Below, in pieces: positions 1-7,380 of a stretch of DNA of 64,000 nucleotides. A model generated the notes under the pieces. That model was not told the origin of the DNA, did not search any database, and saw nothing but the letters and a program-made list of their open reading frames with translations. Every line of letters starts with the position of its first letter. Position 1 is the stretch's first letter. This stretch comes from Nannocystis pusilla (lineage in GTDB: Bacteria; Myxococcota_A; Polyangia; Nannocystales; Nannocystaceae): contig NZ_JAIRAU010000016.1 in assembly GCF_020073745.1 (NCBI RefSeq), positions 27,639 through 91,638 on the forward strand, in the 5' to 3' direction. The translations under genes were made by a program, and so were the position numbers.

Positions 1-305
1 GTCTTCTTCGACGCGCCGACCTGCGCCGAGGCCGAGAACCGAGGCCGGGCCGCGCCGCCGGGCGCGTAGGCCTTGCCGATCACCAGGAACTCGCCGCGGC
101 GCTTGGGGATCCCGACATCGAGCGACCCGCCGCCGAGCTGCTTGGCGGCGAACTTCCACATGTCGACCTCGCTCAGCAGGATCGGCGCCGGCGCGGCCAG
201 CCCGATCGGGATGAACGCCAGCACCGACACGCCCATGTAGTAGCGGCGCTCGTGCTCGTAACAGCGGGTGAGCACCCCGAGTTTGCCGGGCTTGACGACG
301 CGCAT
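1..305 (-). CDS. DUF2169-type T6SS-associated protein (N-terminal part)
   Basis: The first ~101 codons of a gene that runs off the left edge. The ATG lies three bases after the vgrG stop, so the two are surely co-transcribed. The protein begins MRVVKPGKLGVLTR and continues with a charged segment, a hydrophobic stretch, LLSEVDMWKF and IPKRRGEFLVIGKAYAPGG. That layout, with a KxRGE(V/F)LV-G-A(Y/F)APGG motif, matches my recollection of DUF2169 proteins beside vgrG in proteobacterial type VI secretion loci, where they are thought to help effector or spike loading. No signal peptide is seen, as expected for a cytoplasmic accessory protein. The family call rests on the N-terminus alone because the rest lies outside the window. 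Confidence 0.72.
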   Translation of the reverse strand, partial: MRVVKPGKLGVLTRCYEHERRYYMGVSVLAFIPIGLAAPAPILLSEVDMWKFAAKQLGGGSLDVGIPKRRGEFLVIGKAYAPGGAARPRFSASAQVGASKK

Positions 306-308
306 GGG

Positions 309-2537
309 CTACAGAATCGACAGGAGGCCGAAGGTGTGCAGGCTGGCGTAGCCCTGCATCAGCGCCGCGCCGACGGACTTGACCTCGGCGCCGTCGTGCG
401 AGAACGAGGCGGTCTTGTACTCGATGGCCATGCCGACGTGCTCGAGCTTGATGTTGGTGTGCGCCATCGAGATCCCGATCATCTCGAGCTTGATCCCCGT
501 GATCCCGAGCGCCCACGCGAACGCGTCGCCCTGGCCGCCGCCGAACTTCCAGAAGTCCTGATCGATCGTCTTGGTCCCGCCGGGCGCGATGACGGTGAAG
601 CCGGCCGGGGCGATCATCTTGATCCCGCCGGTCGCGGTCATCGTCACGCCGCCGACCGCGGTCACGTCGTAGGTCGACGGCGTGGTGACGGTGACCCCGC
701 CGGTGATCGTCTGCGACAGCGAGCCGGTGATCGACTCGGTCACGCTGCCGGTGATCGTGCGCGTGACGCTGCCGCCGATCGTCTCGCTCTGGTCGCTTGA
801 GATGTTGCGCGTCTCGCTGGCCGAGAACGTCTCCTCGACCGCGCCGGTGACCGTGCGCGTCTCGGTCCCGTCGATGGTCTCGGTGAAGTTGCCCTTGACG
901 TGCATCGTCCGGTCGGCGCCGACCGTGGTGGACTGGTTGCTGCCGATCGTGATCGTCTCGTCGCAGCCGACATCCTCGGTGTGATTGTTGAGCACCACCT
1001 CGTCGAGGTCGCGCTGGGCGTGGAGGAAGATCTGCTCGCCGCCCTTGTTGTCCTCGAAGCGCAGCTCGTTGAAGCCGCCGCCGCCGCGCGACGACTCCGA
1101 CTTGATCGTCGACTTCGTCTTGTCCTCGGGCAGCGGGTACGGCGGCACGTTCTGGCCGGTGTAGACGCGGCCGGTGATCACCGGTCGGTCGGGGTCGCCC
1201 TCGATGAAGTCGATCAGCACCTCGTGGCCGATCCGCGGGATGAACATCGCGCCCCAGCCGTTGCCCGCCCACATCTGGCTGACGCGGACCCAGCACGAGC
1301 TGGTCTCGTTGAACGGCTCGTCGCGGTCCCAGTGGAACTGCACCTTCACGCGCCCGTGCTCGTCGGTGTACACGTCCTCGCCCTCGGGCCCGACCACCGT
1401 CGCGGTCTGCAGCCCGCGCATCACCGGGCGCGGGGTCGATTGCGCCGGCCGGAACGGCGCGTCGAGCTCGGTGACGGTGAAGCTGTTCTCGTAGTGGAAC
1501 GCGCCCGACGCGTCCTGCTCGAGCGCCTGCGGCTGCTGCCCGGTGTGCTTGACGTGGAGGATCCGGTACGACGCGTCGAGCTCCATGCGCGGGTGGCCGA
1601 CCAGCGACAGCGTGTGCCCCGCGGTGAGCCGCGGCGAATCGCTGGTGGCCGAGCCGACCCTTCGGTGGGCCTCGTGGGCCTCCAGCCGCAGCTTGGCCAG
1701 CGTCTGCCCCTGGTGCGGCCCCGCCCGGCCCGGGTCCTGATATTCGCCGGGGTATGTATAGACCTCGAGGTCGGTGTGGCGCTTGCCGAGCTTGCGCACC
1801 TCCATGGGCTCGCTCGGCTTGTGCAGGTTGTAGTCGCGCAGCGTGACCGCGCCGGGACGGATCCGCTCGCCGAAGCGGAAGCTGTGGATCGCCTCCTGCT
1901 GGCTGACCTCGCCGTCGGGCGGCCGGAACCACACGTTCGGGTCGCCCGGGATCGGCGGGTGCGCGCCCGCGTGGTCGGCGAACACGAGCGTGTGCGCGTC
2001 CTTGGCGTGCTCGAAGAAGAAGAAGATCCCGTCCTCCTCGAGCAATCGGCACAGGAACGTCAGGTCGTCCTCCTGGTATTGCACGCAGTAGTTGCGCGGC
2101 GCGTACGTCTCGATGAGGCTGAACCTGAACCCGTCGCTCTCGATCCCGGCGTCCTTCAACACCTTGCGGGCGATGTCCGGCGTGGTCATGTCCTGGAAGA
2201 TCCGGCTGTTGCGGCGGAACTGCAGGCGCCACAGCGCCGGCACGATCAGCGCCTCGTACAGCTGCAGCTCGCGGGTGTGACCGACGTAGTCGAACGAGGC
2301 GCAGATGCCCGAGAGATAGCGCGGGGTGTCGATGCCCGCGATCTCCAGGGTCATCGGCGCGTCGATCGCCCCGGCGAGGTCGACCTCGGGCCCTGCCAGC
2401 TCGACGCTGACCTCGAACAGGCTCGACAATCCCTCCGTGGCGGTGAACCGGACGACGCGGAGCTCCTTGCCCGCCGTCGTCAGCGTAAACAGCGGATGGT
2501 TGCCCAGGAGCGCCTTCAGCGTCGACAGGTGACTCAT
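309..2537 (-). CDS. vgrG: Type VI secretion system spike protein VgrG
   Basis: Encodes 742 residues. The start is the ATG before SHLSTLKALLG, preceded by a GGGGAGG ribosome-binding site; the open frame upstream of it is not protein-like. The N-terminal ~400 residues follow the gp27-like VgrG fold (FRRNSRIFQDM, YCVQYQEDDLTFLCRLLEEDG). Next is the gp5-type OB domain with the family signature WVRVSQMWAGNGWGAMFIPR, then IGHEVLIDFIEGDPDRPVI. The last third has short Thr/Gly/Ile repeats (TITGSV, SITGSL), typical of the trimeric beta-helical needle, and a C-terminal extension of about 100 residues. VgrG caps the Hcp tube and carries effectors out of the cell. No enzymatic domain is recognised in the extension. 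Confidence 0.96.
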   Translation of the reverse strand: MSHLSTLKALLGNHPLFTLTTAGKELRVVRFTATEGLSSLFEVSVELAGPEVDLAGAIDAPMTLEIAGIDTPRYLSGICASFDYVGHTRELQLYEALIVPALWRLQFRRNSRIFQDMTTPDIARKVLKDAGIESDGFRFSLIETYAPRNYCVQYQEDDLTFLCRLLEEDGIFFFFEHAKDAHTLVFADHAGAHPPIPGDPNVWFRPPDGEVSQQEAIHSFRFGERIRPGAVTLRDYNLHKPSEPMEVRKLGKRHTDLEVYTYPGEYQDPGRAGPHQGQTLAKLRLEAHEAHRRVGSATSDSPRLTAGHTLSLVGHPRMELDASYRILHVKHTGQQPQALEQDASGAFHYENSFTVTELDAPFRPAQSTPRPVMRGLQTATVVGPEGEDVYTDEHGRVKVQFHWDRDEPFNETSSCWVRVSQMWAGNGWGAMFIPRIGHEVLIDFIEGDPDRPVITGRVYTGQNVPPYPLPEDKTKSTIKSESSRGGGGFNELRFEDNKGGEQIFLHAQRDLDEVVLNNHTEDVGCDETITIGSNQSTTVGADRTMHVKGNFTETIDGTETRTVTGAVEETFSASETRNISSDQSETIGGSVTRTITGSVTESITGSLSQTITGGVTVTTPSTYDVTAVGGVTMTATGGIKMIAPAGFTVIAPGGTKTIDQDFWKFGGGQGDAFAWALGITGIKLEMIGISMAHTNIKLEHVGMAIEYKTASFSHDGAEVKSVGAALMQGYASLHTFGLLSIL

Positions 2538-3072
2538 CGTCCTCCCCGGCGAGCACCATACAACGAGCCGGGCCACGCCCGCGAACAATCTCTCGCAGCT
2601 GTCTCGCCGGCGATTTTCGCCCGGGCGCCGCTCTCGGCGCAGGCCGGTTCCGAGCGCATCACCGACGCTTGCGCGCAGACTGGACGTCGGCGCCCGATCC
2701 GCGGACACGAGCATTCGCCGAGGCCGCGGCGACGACACGCGCCAGGGTCTCCTCGCCACATTTGCGGCACGGCGTCCGCACGACGACCTGCGCGCAATCC
2801 CGGCCCCGACCCGGCCCTTGGGCGGCTTCGCCCGCGTCCCTGAACTCGAGTTCGCCGGTGAGTGCACGCGGCCCGCGGGCCGGTCGCCGTCGGCGCATTC
2901 GTGGCAGGCCAGAGTGGTGGCGATATCGCAGTCCGACGAATGTCCGGTGGTCCGGCTCGATATGCGGGTCGACGTCGGCCGGGGCCTCGCGCCTGTCCGA
3001 TCCTCCGTCCCGGGTCCCTGCCGCGGGAGAACCGCGGCTGAGCCGCTCGCGGACCTGGTACGCTGACACGAC
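2538..3072. other. Intergenic region with a possible Cys-rich gene remnant
   Basis: This gap separates divergent vgrG and the next secreted-protein gene. No intact gene is convincing. On the minus strand, one frame reads DCDIATTLACHEC and the next reads DCAQVVVRTPCRKCGEETLARVV up to a stop at 2659. Two CxxC knuckles in different frames could be a decayed or frameshifted zinc-ribbon gene, or chance in GC-rich DNA. The right end holds a TACGCT hexamer (3059-3064) just before the next start codon. Confidence 0.35.
3059..3064 (+). promoter_or_regulatory. Possible -10 element (leaderless)
   Basis: TACGCT lies 8 nt before the ATG at 3073 and no Shine-Dalgarno sequence separates them. If used as a -10 box, transcription would start at or next to the start codon. 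Confidence 0.4.
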
Positions 3073-4134
3073 ATGGGCCTCGAGCGCAGGATCCTCGTCA
3101 TCGCGCTCGCCGTCGGGCTGGCGCTCACGGGGGCGGAGCTTGCGCAGGCGTGCTCGTGCGCGCGCGACAAGATCGGCCCGGGTCGCCTGTACCTCGGGAC
3201 AGGAGACACGTTGCCGGCAAACGCGCCGGGGATCCCGTGGTCCGGCACGCCGAACATGACCCGTGATCAAGTCCGGGTGACGCGAAAGATCGGTGGCCGC
3301 CAGGTCGTCGTGGCGCACGACCTCACCCCCGACGGAGACATCGTGCTGATCGTGCCGCGGACCCGGCTCAAGCCTGGCGACGTGTACACCGTGACGGTGC
3401 GTGAAGATCGCTGGCGCGCGATGAAGGAGCTCCGCCCCGCGCTCGAGCGCCAATTCGGCGACGCTATCCCGCCCGCCGAGCTCACCACGACCGTCACGGT
3501 GACCGCGAAGACGTTCGTGCTCGCGGACACGACGCTGCGGATCACCGAGCACGTCGAGGGCCCCGTACACAGCCAGTGGGCGGTCTCCGGCGCGTGCAGC
3601 AGCCCGGTCGTGGCCGACGCGCTGGCGTTCTCGGTCGACCTGCCGCCGGAGGTCGAGCCGTTCCGCGACTATCTGCTGTACGCGACCTTCGTCGACGATC
3701 TCGCGTGGGAACACGCGGCGAACAAGTGCGGGAGCCATGAGCCCGGTCGAACGTGGACGGAGCACCCGGGGACCGACCGGATCTTCAGTGAATGCCCCGC
3801 CGAACCGGACGCCGAACACGGGCTCGGCCGCGGCCTCGTGCCCGGGCGACATCGCGTCCAGGTCCGGATCCGTGCACCGGGCGGGCGACACGTCGCTACC
3901 GCGAGCGGAGAGTTCGAGCTCGGCTGCGGACGACGCAGCGATCCTCCGGCCCAGCGCCCCTCCCCGCCGGCTCCCGAACCCGACGCGGCGCCGACCGCTC
4001 CGCCTCGCTCGGAGCCTCCTCCGCTCGAGAGGAGCGGCTGCGCCGTCGCCGGCGACGCAGCTCCGACGACCCTCGCGGTGTGGGGTCCGCCGGTGATATT
4101 CGCATTGGGCCGGAGACTCGCCCGCGAGCGATGA
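3073..4134 (+). CDS. Secreted protein of unknown function with a MYXO-CTERM-like tail
   Basis: Encodes 353 residues. The N-terminus MGLERRILVIALAVGLALTG with AELAQA is a classical signal peptide, probably cut after AQA. The mature protein opens with CSCARDK and contains Ig-like beta-strand text (PGDVYTVTVREDRW). A Pro-rich linker (about 290-320) follows. The end has Ser-Gly-Cys-Ala, then a hydrophobic run (LAVWGPPVIFALG) and RRLARER: Cys, one membrane segment and a basic tail, which is the MYXO-CTERM sorting layout in a shortened form. It is therefore probably exported and anchored to the surface. I do not recognise the central domain. The gene stands alone, divergent from vgrG. Confidence 0.8.
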   Translation: MGLERRILVIALAVGLALTGAELAQACSCARDKIGPGRLYLGTGDTLPANAPGIPWSGTPNMTRDQVRVTRKIGGRQVVVAHDLTPDGDIVLIVPRTRLKPGDVYTVTVREDRWRAMKELRPALERQFGDAIPPAELTTTVTVTAKTFVLADTTLRITEHVEGPVHSQWAVSGACSSPVVADALAFSVDLPPEVEPFRDYLLYATFVDDLAWEHAANKCGSHEPGRTWTEHPGTDRIFSECPAEPDAEHGLGRGLVPGRHRVQVRIRAPGGRHVATASGEFELGCGRRSDPPAQRPSPPAPEPDAAPTAPPRSEPPPLERSGCAVAGDAAPTTLAVWGPPVIFALGRRLARER

Positions 4135-4243
4135 GTCGACGCCGAGTCGCTCGAGCGCGCGCTCGATGCCGTGGAAGCACGTCGGTGCATGTCGTCATGG
4201 ACATGCTCGTTCGCTCCGGCGTCCCGGCGCGCCCCCAGCCCGC

Positions 4244-5902
4244 TCAGTCGGGCGTGGGGATCCACAGCTCGACGTTGCGCTGGTCGGGCCCGGTGCCGCG
4301 GCCGTCGTTCTCCCAGCCCGTCGTGAAGTCGGCGACGGCGAGGGTGCGGCCCTGCTCGGCGATCGGGTCGCCGTCGGTGACGAGGTCGAACGCCCGCGCC
4401 TTGATCGTCAGCGAGCCGTTGTCCTGGTCCCACACCTCGATCATTCGCATCTGCGACGGGAAGTCGTTGAGCGACGGCGTCACCATCTCCCAGTACGGGT
4501 GGCCGCCGACGGGCAGCATCGGCTCGGCCATCAGCCGGTGGGTGTGCGCGGCGAGGTGCATGATCACGTTGTCGTAGCCGCCGAGGAACTCGCGCCATTG
4601 CTCGGGCGTCAGCGCGTCGTCGAACTTGGTGCCGATCCCGAACTCCTGGCCGTTGCTCAGGCTGCCCGAGCGGTGGTGCGACGTCACGATCACCCACTTG
4701 CCGTCGGCCACCGCCTGGTCGAGCGTCGGGCCGATGATGTTCTCGAGGTCGACCGGGCGGATCAGGCCGAGGCTCGCGCCGGTGATCGTCGCCGTGCTGA
4801 GGACGAAGAACCGCAGCGGTGTGCCCTCGACGTCGAAGGTGTAGAACGCGCGCCCGAGCTCGACGGCCGCCGCCGTGATCCCGTGGCCGTCGCCGTCGCC
4901 GGCCACCAGCGCGACCTGGTCCGGCTCCTCGAGGAACGCCCGCGCCGGGTCGGCCGGGACCGTGCCCTTGACGATCGGCGCGCCCGGCTGGCCGTAGTCG
5001 CGGGTGCCGCCGACCGACTCGCCCTCGATCGGCTCGCTCCAGTCGAGGATCGCGAACGTGCCCTGGCGAAGGATGTCGTGGTTGCCGGTCACCCACCGCC
5101 ACGGCACGTCGAGGCCGACCGGCGCGAAGCGGTCCTTCTGGTCGTTGTCGGGCCCGGGCACCGGATCGTCGTCGATCGCCGAGTCACACTCGACCACCGG
5201 CGCCCCGTTCAAGATCCCCATGAACCACTCGAGCTCGTTGCTCTGGGCGTTGTCGGTGTTGTCGCCGCCGAGCAGCACGAAGTCGAGCGGCGTATCGACG
5301 TGCAGCGCGTTGATCGTGCGCACGCCGGCGTTGAGCATGTGGCACACGTGGCCCTCCTGCGGGCGGAACGCGCCGCCGGATACCTCGTCGAACCCGGCCA
5401 GGCGCGCCGGCGACTCGTCGTCGGCCAGCTGCGTGTCGGCGAGGTGGACGAAGCGCGTGAGCAGCTTCGGCGCCGGCCCGGGCGCCGGCGGCTCCTGATC
5501 GTCGAGCGTGCGCGGCAGCACCGGCTCGCCCGGGCCCACCATCACGTCGCCGTAACCCTCCGCCAGCGCCTTCTCGACGTCGGCGGGCACCCGCAGGTCG
5601 AGCAGCTTGTCCTCGTCGACCGGGTGCGCCGGCGTGCGCAGCTCCTCGTCGGTCAGCGGCACCGGCCCCGGCAACGGCGGCAGCGGCTCCGGCAGCGGCT
5701 CCGTCGTGCTCGTGCTGCTGTCGTCGTCGCCCGTGGTGCTGCTGGTGGTCGGCTCCGGCGGCTCGCCCGTGGTCGACGACGTCGCAGTCGTCGTCGTCGT
5801 GTCCGGTGCCTCGCCGGAGGTCTCGCTGTCGGAGCCGCTCGCGGTCGGCGAGTTGCAGGCGGCGAGCACGAGGAGGACAGGGACGAGGCGACCGAAGGAC
5901 AT
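4244..5902 (-). CDS. Metallophosphoesterase lipoprotein (calcineurin-like)
   Basis: Encodes 552 residues. MSFGRLVPVLLVLAAC gives a lipobox with Cys16, followed by a Thr/Ser/Pro-rich stalk to about residue 80. The catalytic part carries the calcineurin-like metal-binding series in order: HLADTQ (about 153-158), LLGGDNTD (about 211-217), VTGNHD (near 268), TSHHRSG and AAHTHR. An aromatic substitution series around ELEWFMGILNG resembles the TIGR03767/TIGR03768 metallophosphoesterases, whose substrates I do not know. The protein should hydrolyse phosphomono- or diesters outside the cytoplasm. The terminal GHTH motif is AHTH here. The stop faces the 3' end of the upstream plus-strand gene. Confidence 0.9.
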   Translation of the reverse strand: MSFGRLVPVLLVLAACNSPTASGSDSETSGEAPDTTTTTATSSTTGEPPEPTTSSTTGDDDSSTSTTEPLPEPLPPLPGPVPLTDEELRTPAHPVDEDKLLDLRVPADVEKALAEGYGDVMVGPGEPVLPRTLDDQEPPAPGPAPKLLTRFVHLADTQLADDESPARLAGFDEVSGGAFRPQEGHVCHMLNAGVRTINALHVDTPLDFVLLGGDNTDNAQSNELEWFMGILNGAPVVECDSAIDDDPVPGPDNDQKDRFAPVGLDVPWRWVTGNHDILRQGTFAILDWSEPIEGESVGGTRDYGQPGAPIVKGTVPADPARAFLEEPDQVALVAGDGDGHGITAAAVELGRAFYTFDVEGTPLRFFVLSTATITGASLGLIRPVDLENIIGPTLDQAVADGKWVIVTSHHRSGSLSNGQEFGIGTKFDDALTPEQWREFLGGYDNVIMHLAAHTHRLMAEPMLPVGGHPYWEMVTPSLNDFPSQMRMIEVWDQDNGSLTIKARAFDLVTDGDPIAEQGRTLAVADFTTGWENDGRGTGPDQRNVELWIPTPD

Positions 5903-6378
5903 GCCGCCTCACCATACCGGAGCGGCGGCCGTTCGACGCGGCATGCGAGGGCCGTCACCATCGGCAGGCGGCGCGCGATTTTCGTCACGGTCGATGCATT
6001 ATCGGGTCCTATCAATGGGCACGTCGCAGTGCCGGCGCTGGAGATCGCGACGGGGCTGCTCTCGCGCAGACCGCCAATGACGCCCCGACGTGGCACCGCC
6101 GACCTCGCCGCTCGTGCGCGGCCCGCATGTGAGCCTTCCGTGCCCCAGTTCTGTCTCCTCGGGCCCGGATCCCAGCGTCCCCGTCGAGCCGACGTGTCGA
6201 CCGGCAAGGTGATCGCCCGGGCACGCGGTGACGAGCACTGCGGCGTCAGGGCGTCAACGATCTTCATGGCGGGGACGCAGGCGCTGTCCGTGAGCATTGC
6301 GTCGAGGGGCGGCATCGACCCGTGCGGATGGCCGTGAAATGGTCGTCGGCACGGCAGCGTTTCCAGTGCCTGATCCCC
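5903..6378. other. Intergenic region, no gene seen
   Basis: About 475 bases between divergent lipoprotein genes. It contains one A/T-richer patch near 5990-6015 that could hold a promoter. No open frame here has a ribosome-binding site, family motif or convincing composition. Confidence 0.5.
5911..5916 (-). promoter_or_regulatory. Possible -10 element (leaderless)
   Basis: Read on the minus strand, TATGGT lies 8 nt before the ATG of the metallophosphoesterase lipoprotein. A GAGG lies between them, so either a leaderless transcript or a very short leader is possible. Confidence 0.4.
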
Positions 6379-6822
6379 ATGGGCATCCGTCGTCCGCAGC
6401 TCACAACCGCCTTCGTGCTCGTCGCCATGGCCATCATCACGGCCTGCCCGCACGCCACGCCTGCAACGTCCCATCAGCCAGCGCCCGACGCCGTGGGGTC
6501 CGCCGGCATCACGTCGACCAACCCCGGGCCGCCCCATGCCTTCGACGTCTCCGGCAGCTACGATGACGGCGCAGGGTGCCGGCCGCACGGGGACCTCGTC
6601 GAATTGAAGGGCGTGATCGTCGTCGAGCCGTTCGGCAAGGGCATCGACGGCGCGCGCCTGGTCGCCGCCGACGGCGAGCGATGGATCCTGAACTACGGGG
6701 CGCGCGGCGTATACCGCGAGCTCGACGGCAAGCGGGTGACCGCACGCGGCCGCGCTTGCGACATGCAGGGGGAGGCGATCATGGGCCGCCACTTCGACCC
6801 CGCGACGCTCACCGTCGACTGA
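6379..6822 (+). CDS. Small lipoprotein of unknown function
   Basis: Encodes 147 residues from the ATG that begins MGIRRPQLTT. This start puts a clean signal and lipobox at the N-terminus (AFVLVAMAIITAC, Cys23); an upstream GTG in frame would bury the signal peptide and is rejected. After a short Pro/Thr linker comes a compact ~90-residue domain with FDVSGSYDDGAGCRPHGDLVEL and LDGKRVTARGRACDMQG. The pattern (self-contained beta strands, ELDGKRVTARGR) looks like a small OB- or lipocalin-sized barrel, but no family is recognised. The next gene is convergent. Confidence 0.75.
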   Translation: MGIRRPQLTTAFVLVAMAIITACPHATPATSHQPAPDAVGSAGITSTNPGPPHAFDVSGSYDDGAGCRPHGDLVELKGVIVVEPFGKGIDGARLVAADGERWILNYGARGVYRELDGKRVTARGRACDMQGEAIMGRHFDPATLTVD

Positions 6823-6838
6823 CGCGCACGACAAGTCA

Positions 6839-6856
6839 CATGTCCCGAAGGACAGC
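6839..6856. repeat. Dispersed palindrome copy, likely bidirectional terminator
   Basis: TGTCC (6841-6845), loop CGAA, GGACA (6850-6854), flanked by CA and GC. It sits between the stops of two convergent lipoprotein genes, where a transcript hairpin could end both. There is no T-tract. It is one copy of the window-wide inverted repeat. Confidence 0.7.
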
Positions 6857-6888
6857 GACCGCACGCGTGCTCCGACGAGCGGCGCCCT

Positions 6889-7191
6889 TCACTGCGGCCC
6901 GTCGCCAGTGCGCGTGCCGAACAGCTGGAAGCTCGGAAGTTGCGGCCGCTTCGGCGGGCTGCGGATCTGCGTCGGCGGCTCGGGGTCGGCGTCGTCGCCG
7001 CTGAACGTGATCACCTGCGCGGTCGCGCCCGCCTTCGTCGGGACAGGCGCCGCGGGCTCGGCCGCGTCCTCGCGGGTCTCCAGCGTCGTCGCCGGGGGAT
7101 CCGGCGCGTCCAGGGCCTCCGGTGAGGCGCCGCGATGGGCACAAGCCGCGAGGACGAGGGCGAGGAGGAGCGCGGACCGGGCGGGAGGCAT
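6889..7191 (-). CDS. Small Pro/Glu-rich lipoprotein
   Basis: Encodes 100 residues from the ATG of MPPARSALLLALVLAAC, which places a lipobox Cys at 17. The longer open frame upstream adds 46 residues without signal-peptide character and is rejected. The mature part is low in order (PEALDAPDPPATTLE, PEPPTQIRSPPKRPQLPSF) and ends FQLFGTRTGDGPQ. There is no domain. It is probably an outer-membrane-anchored peptide of unknown role. The gene faces the previous lipoprotein gene across a 66-base gap holding a palindrome. Confidence 0.6.
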   Translation of the reverse strand: MPPARSALLLALVLAACAHRGASPEALDAPDPPATTLETREDAAEPAAPVPTKAGATAQVITFSGDDADPEPPTQIRSPPKRPQLPSFQLFGTRTGDGPQ

Positions 7192-7380
7192 GTCATCGGG
7201 CGAACGCGCGGAGGTGGCCGACGATTCGTGCGGTCGAACCCCGGCGGACACGACGCCGGCGAGCCCTGCGCGCGGCCATGCGCACCGGCTCTCCGCAGCG
7301 GTCCCCCGGCTATGATCATAGGAGACCATCGACGCCGGCCCACACCGGCGCGCCGACCTCGTCGCGCGCCGGTCCTCGCG

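Noticed and set aside
4166..6337. Plus-strand open frame opposite the metallophosphoesterase gene
   Set aside because: No family motif; it is explained by GC bias at third positions of the real gene.
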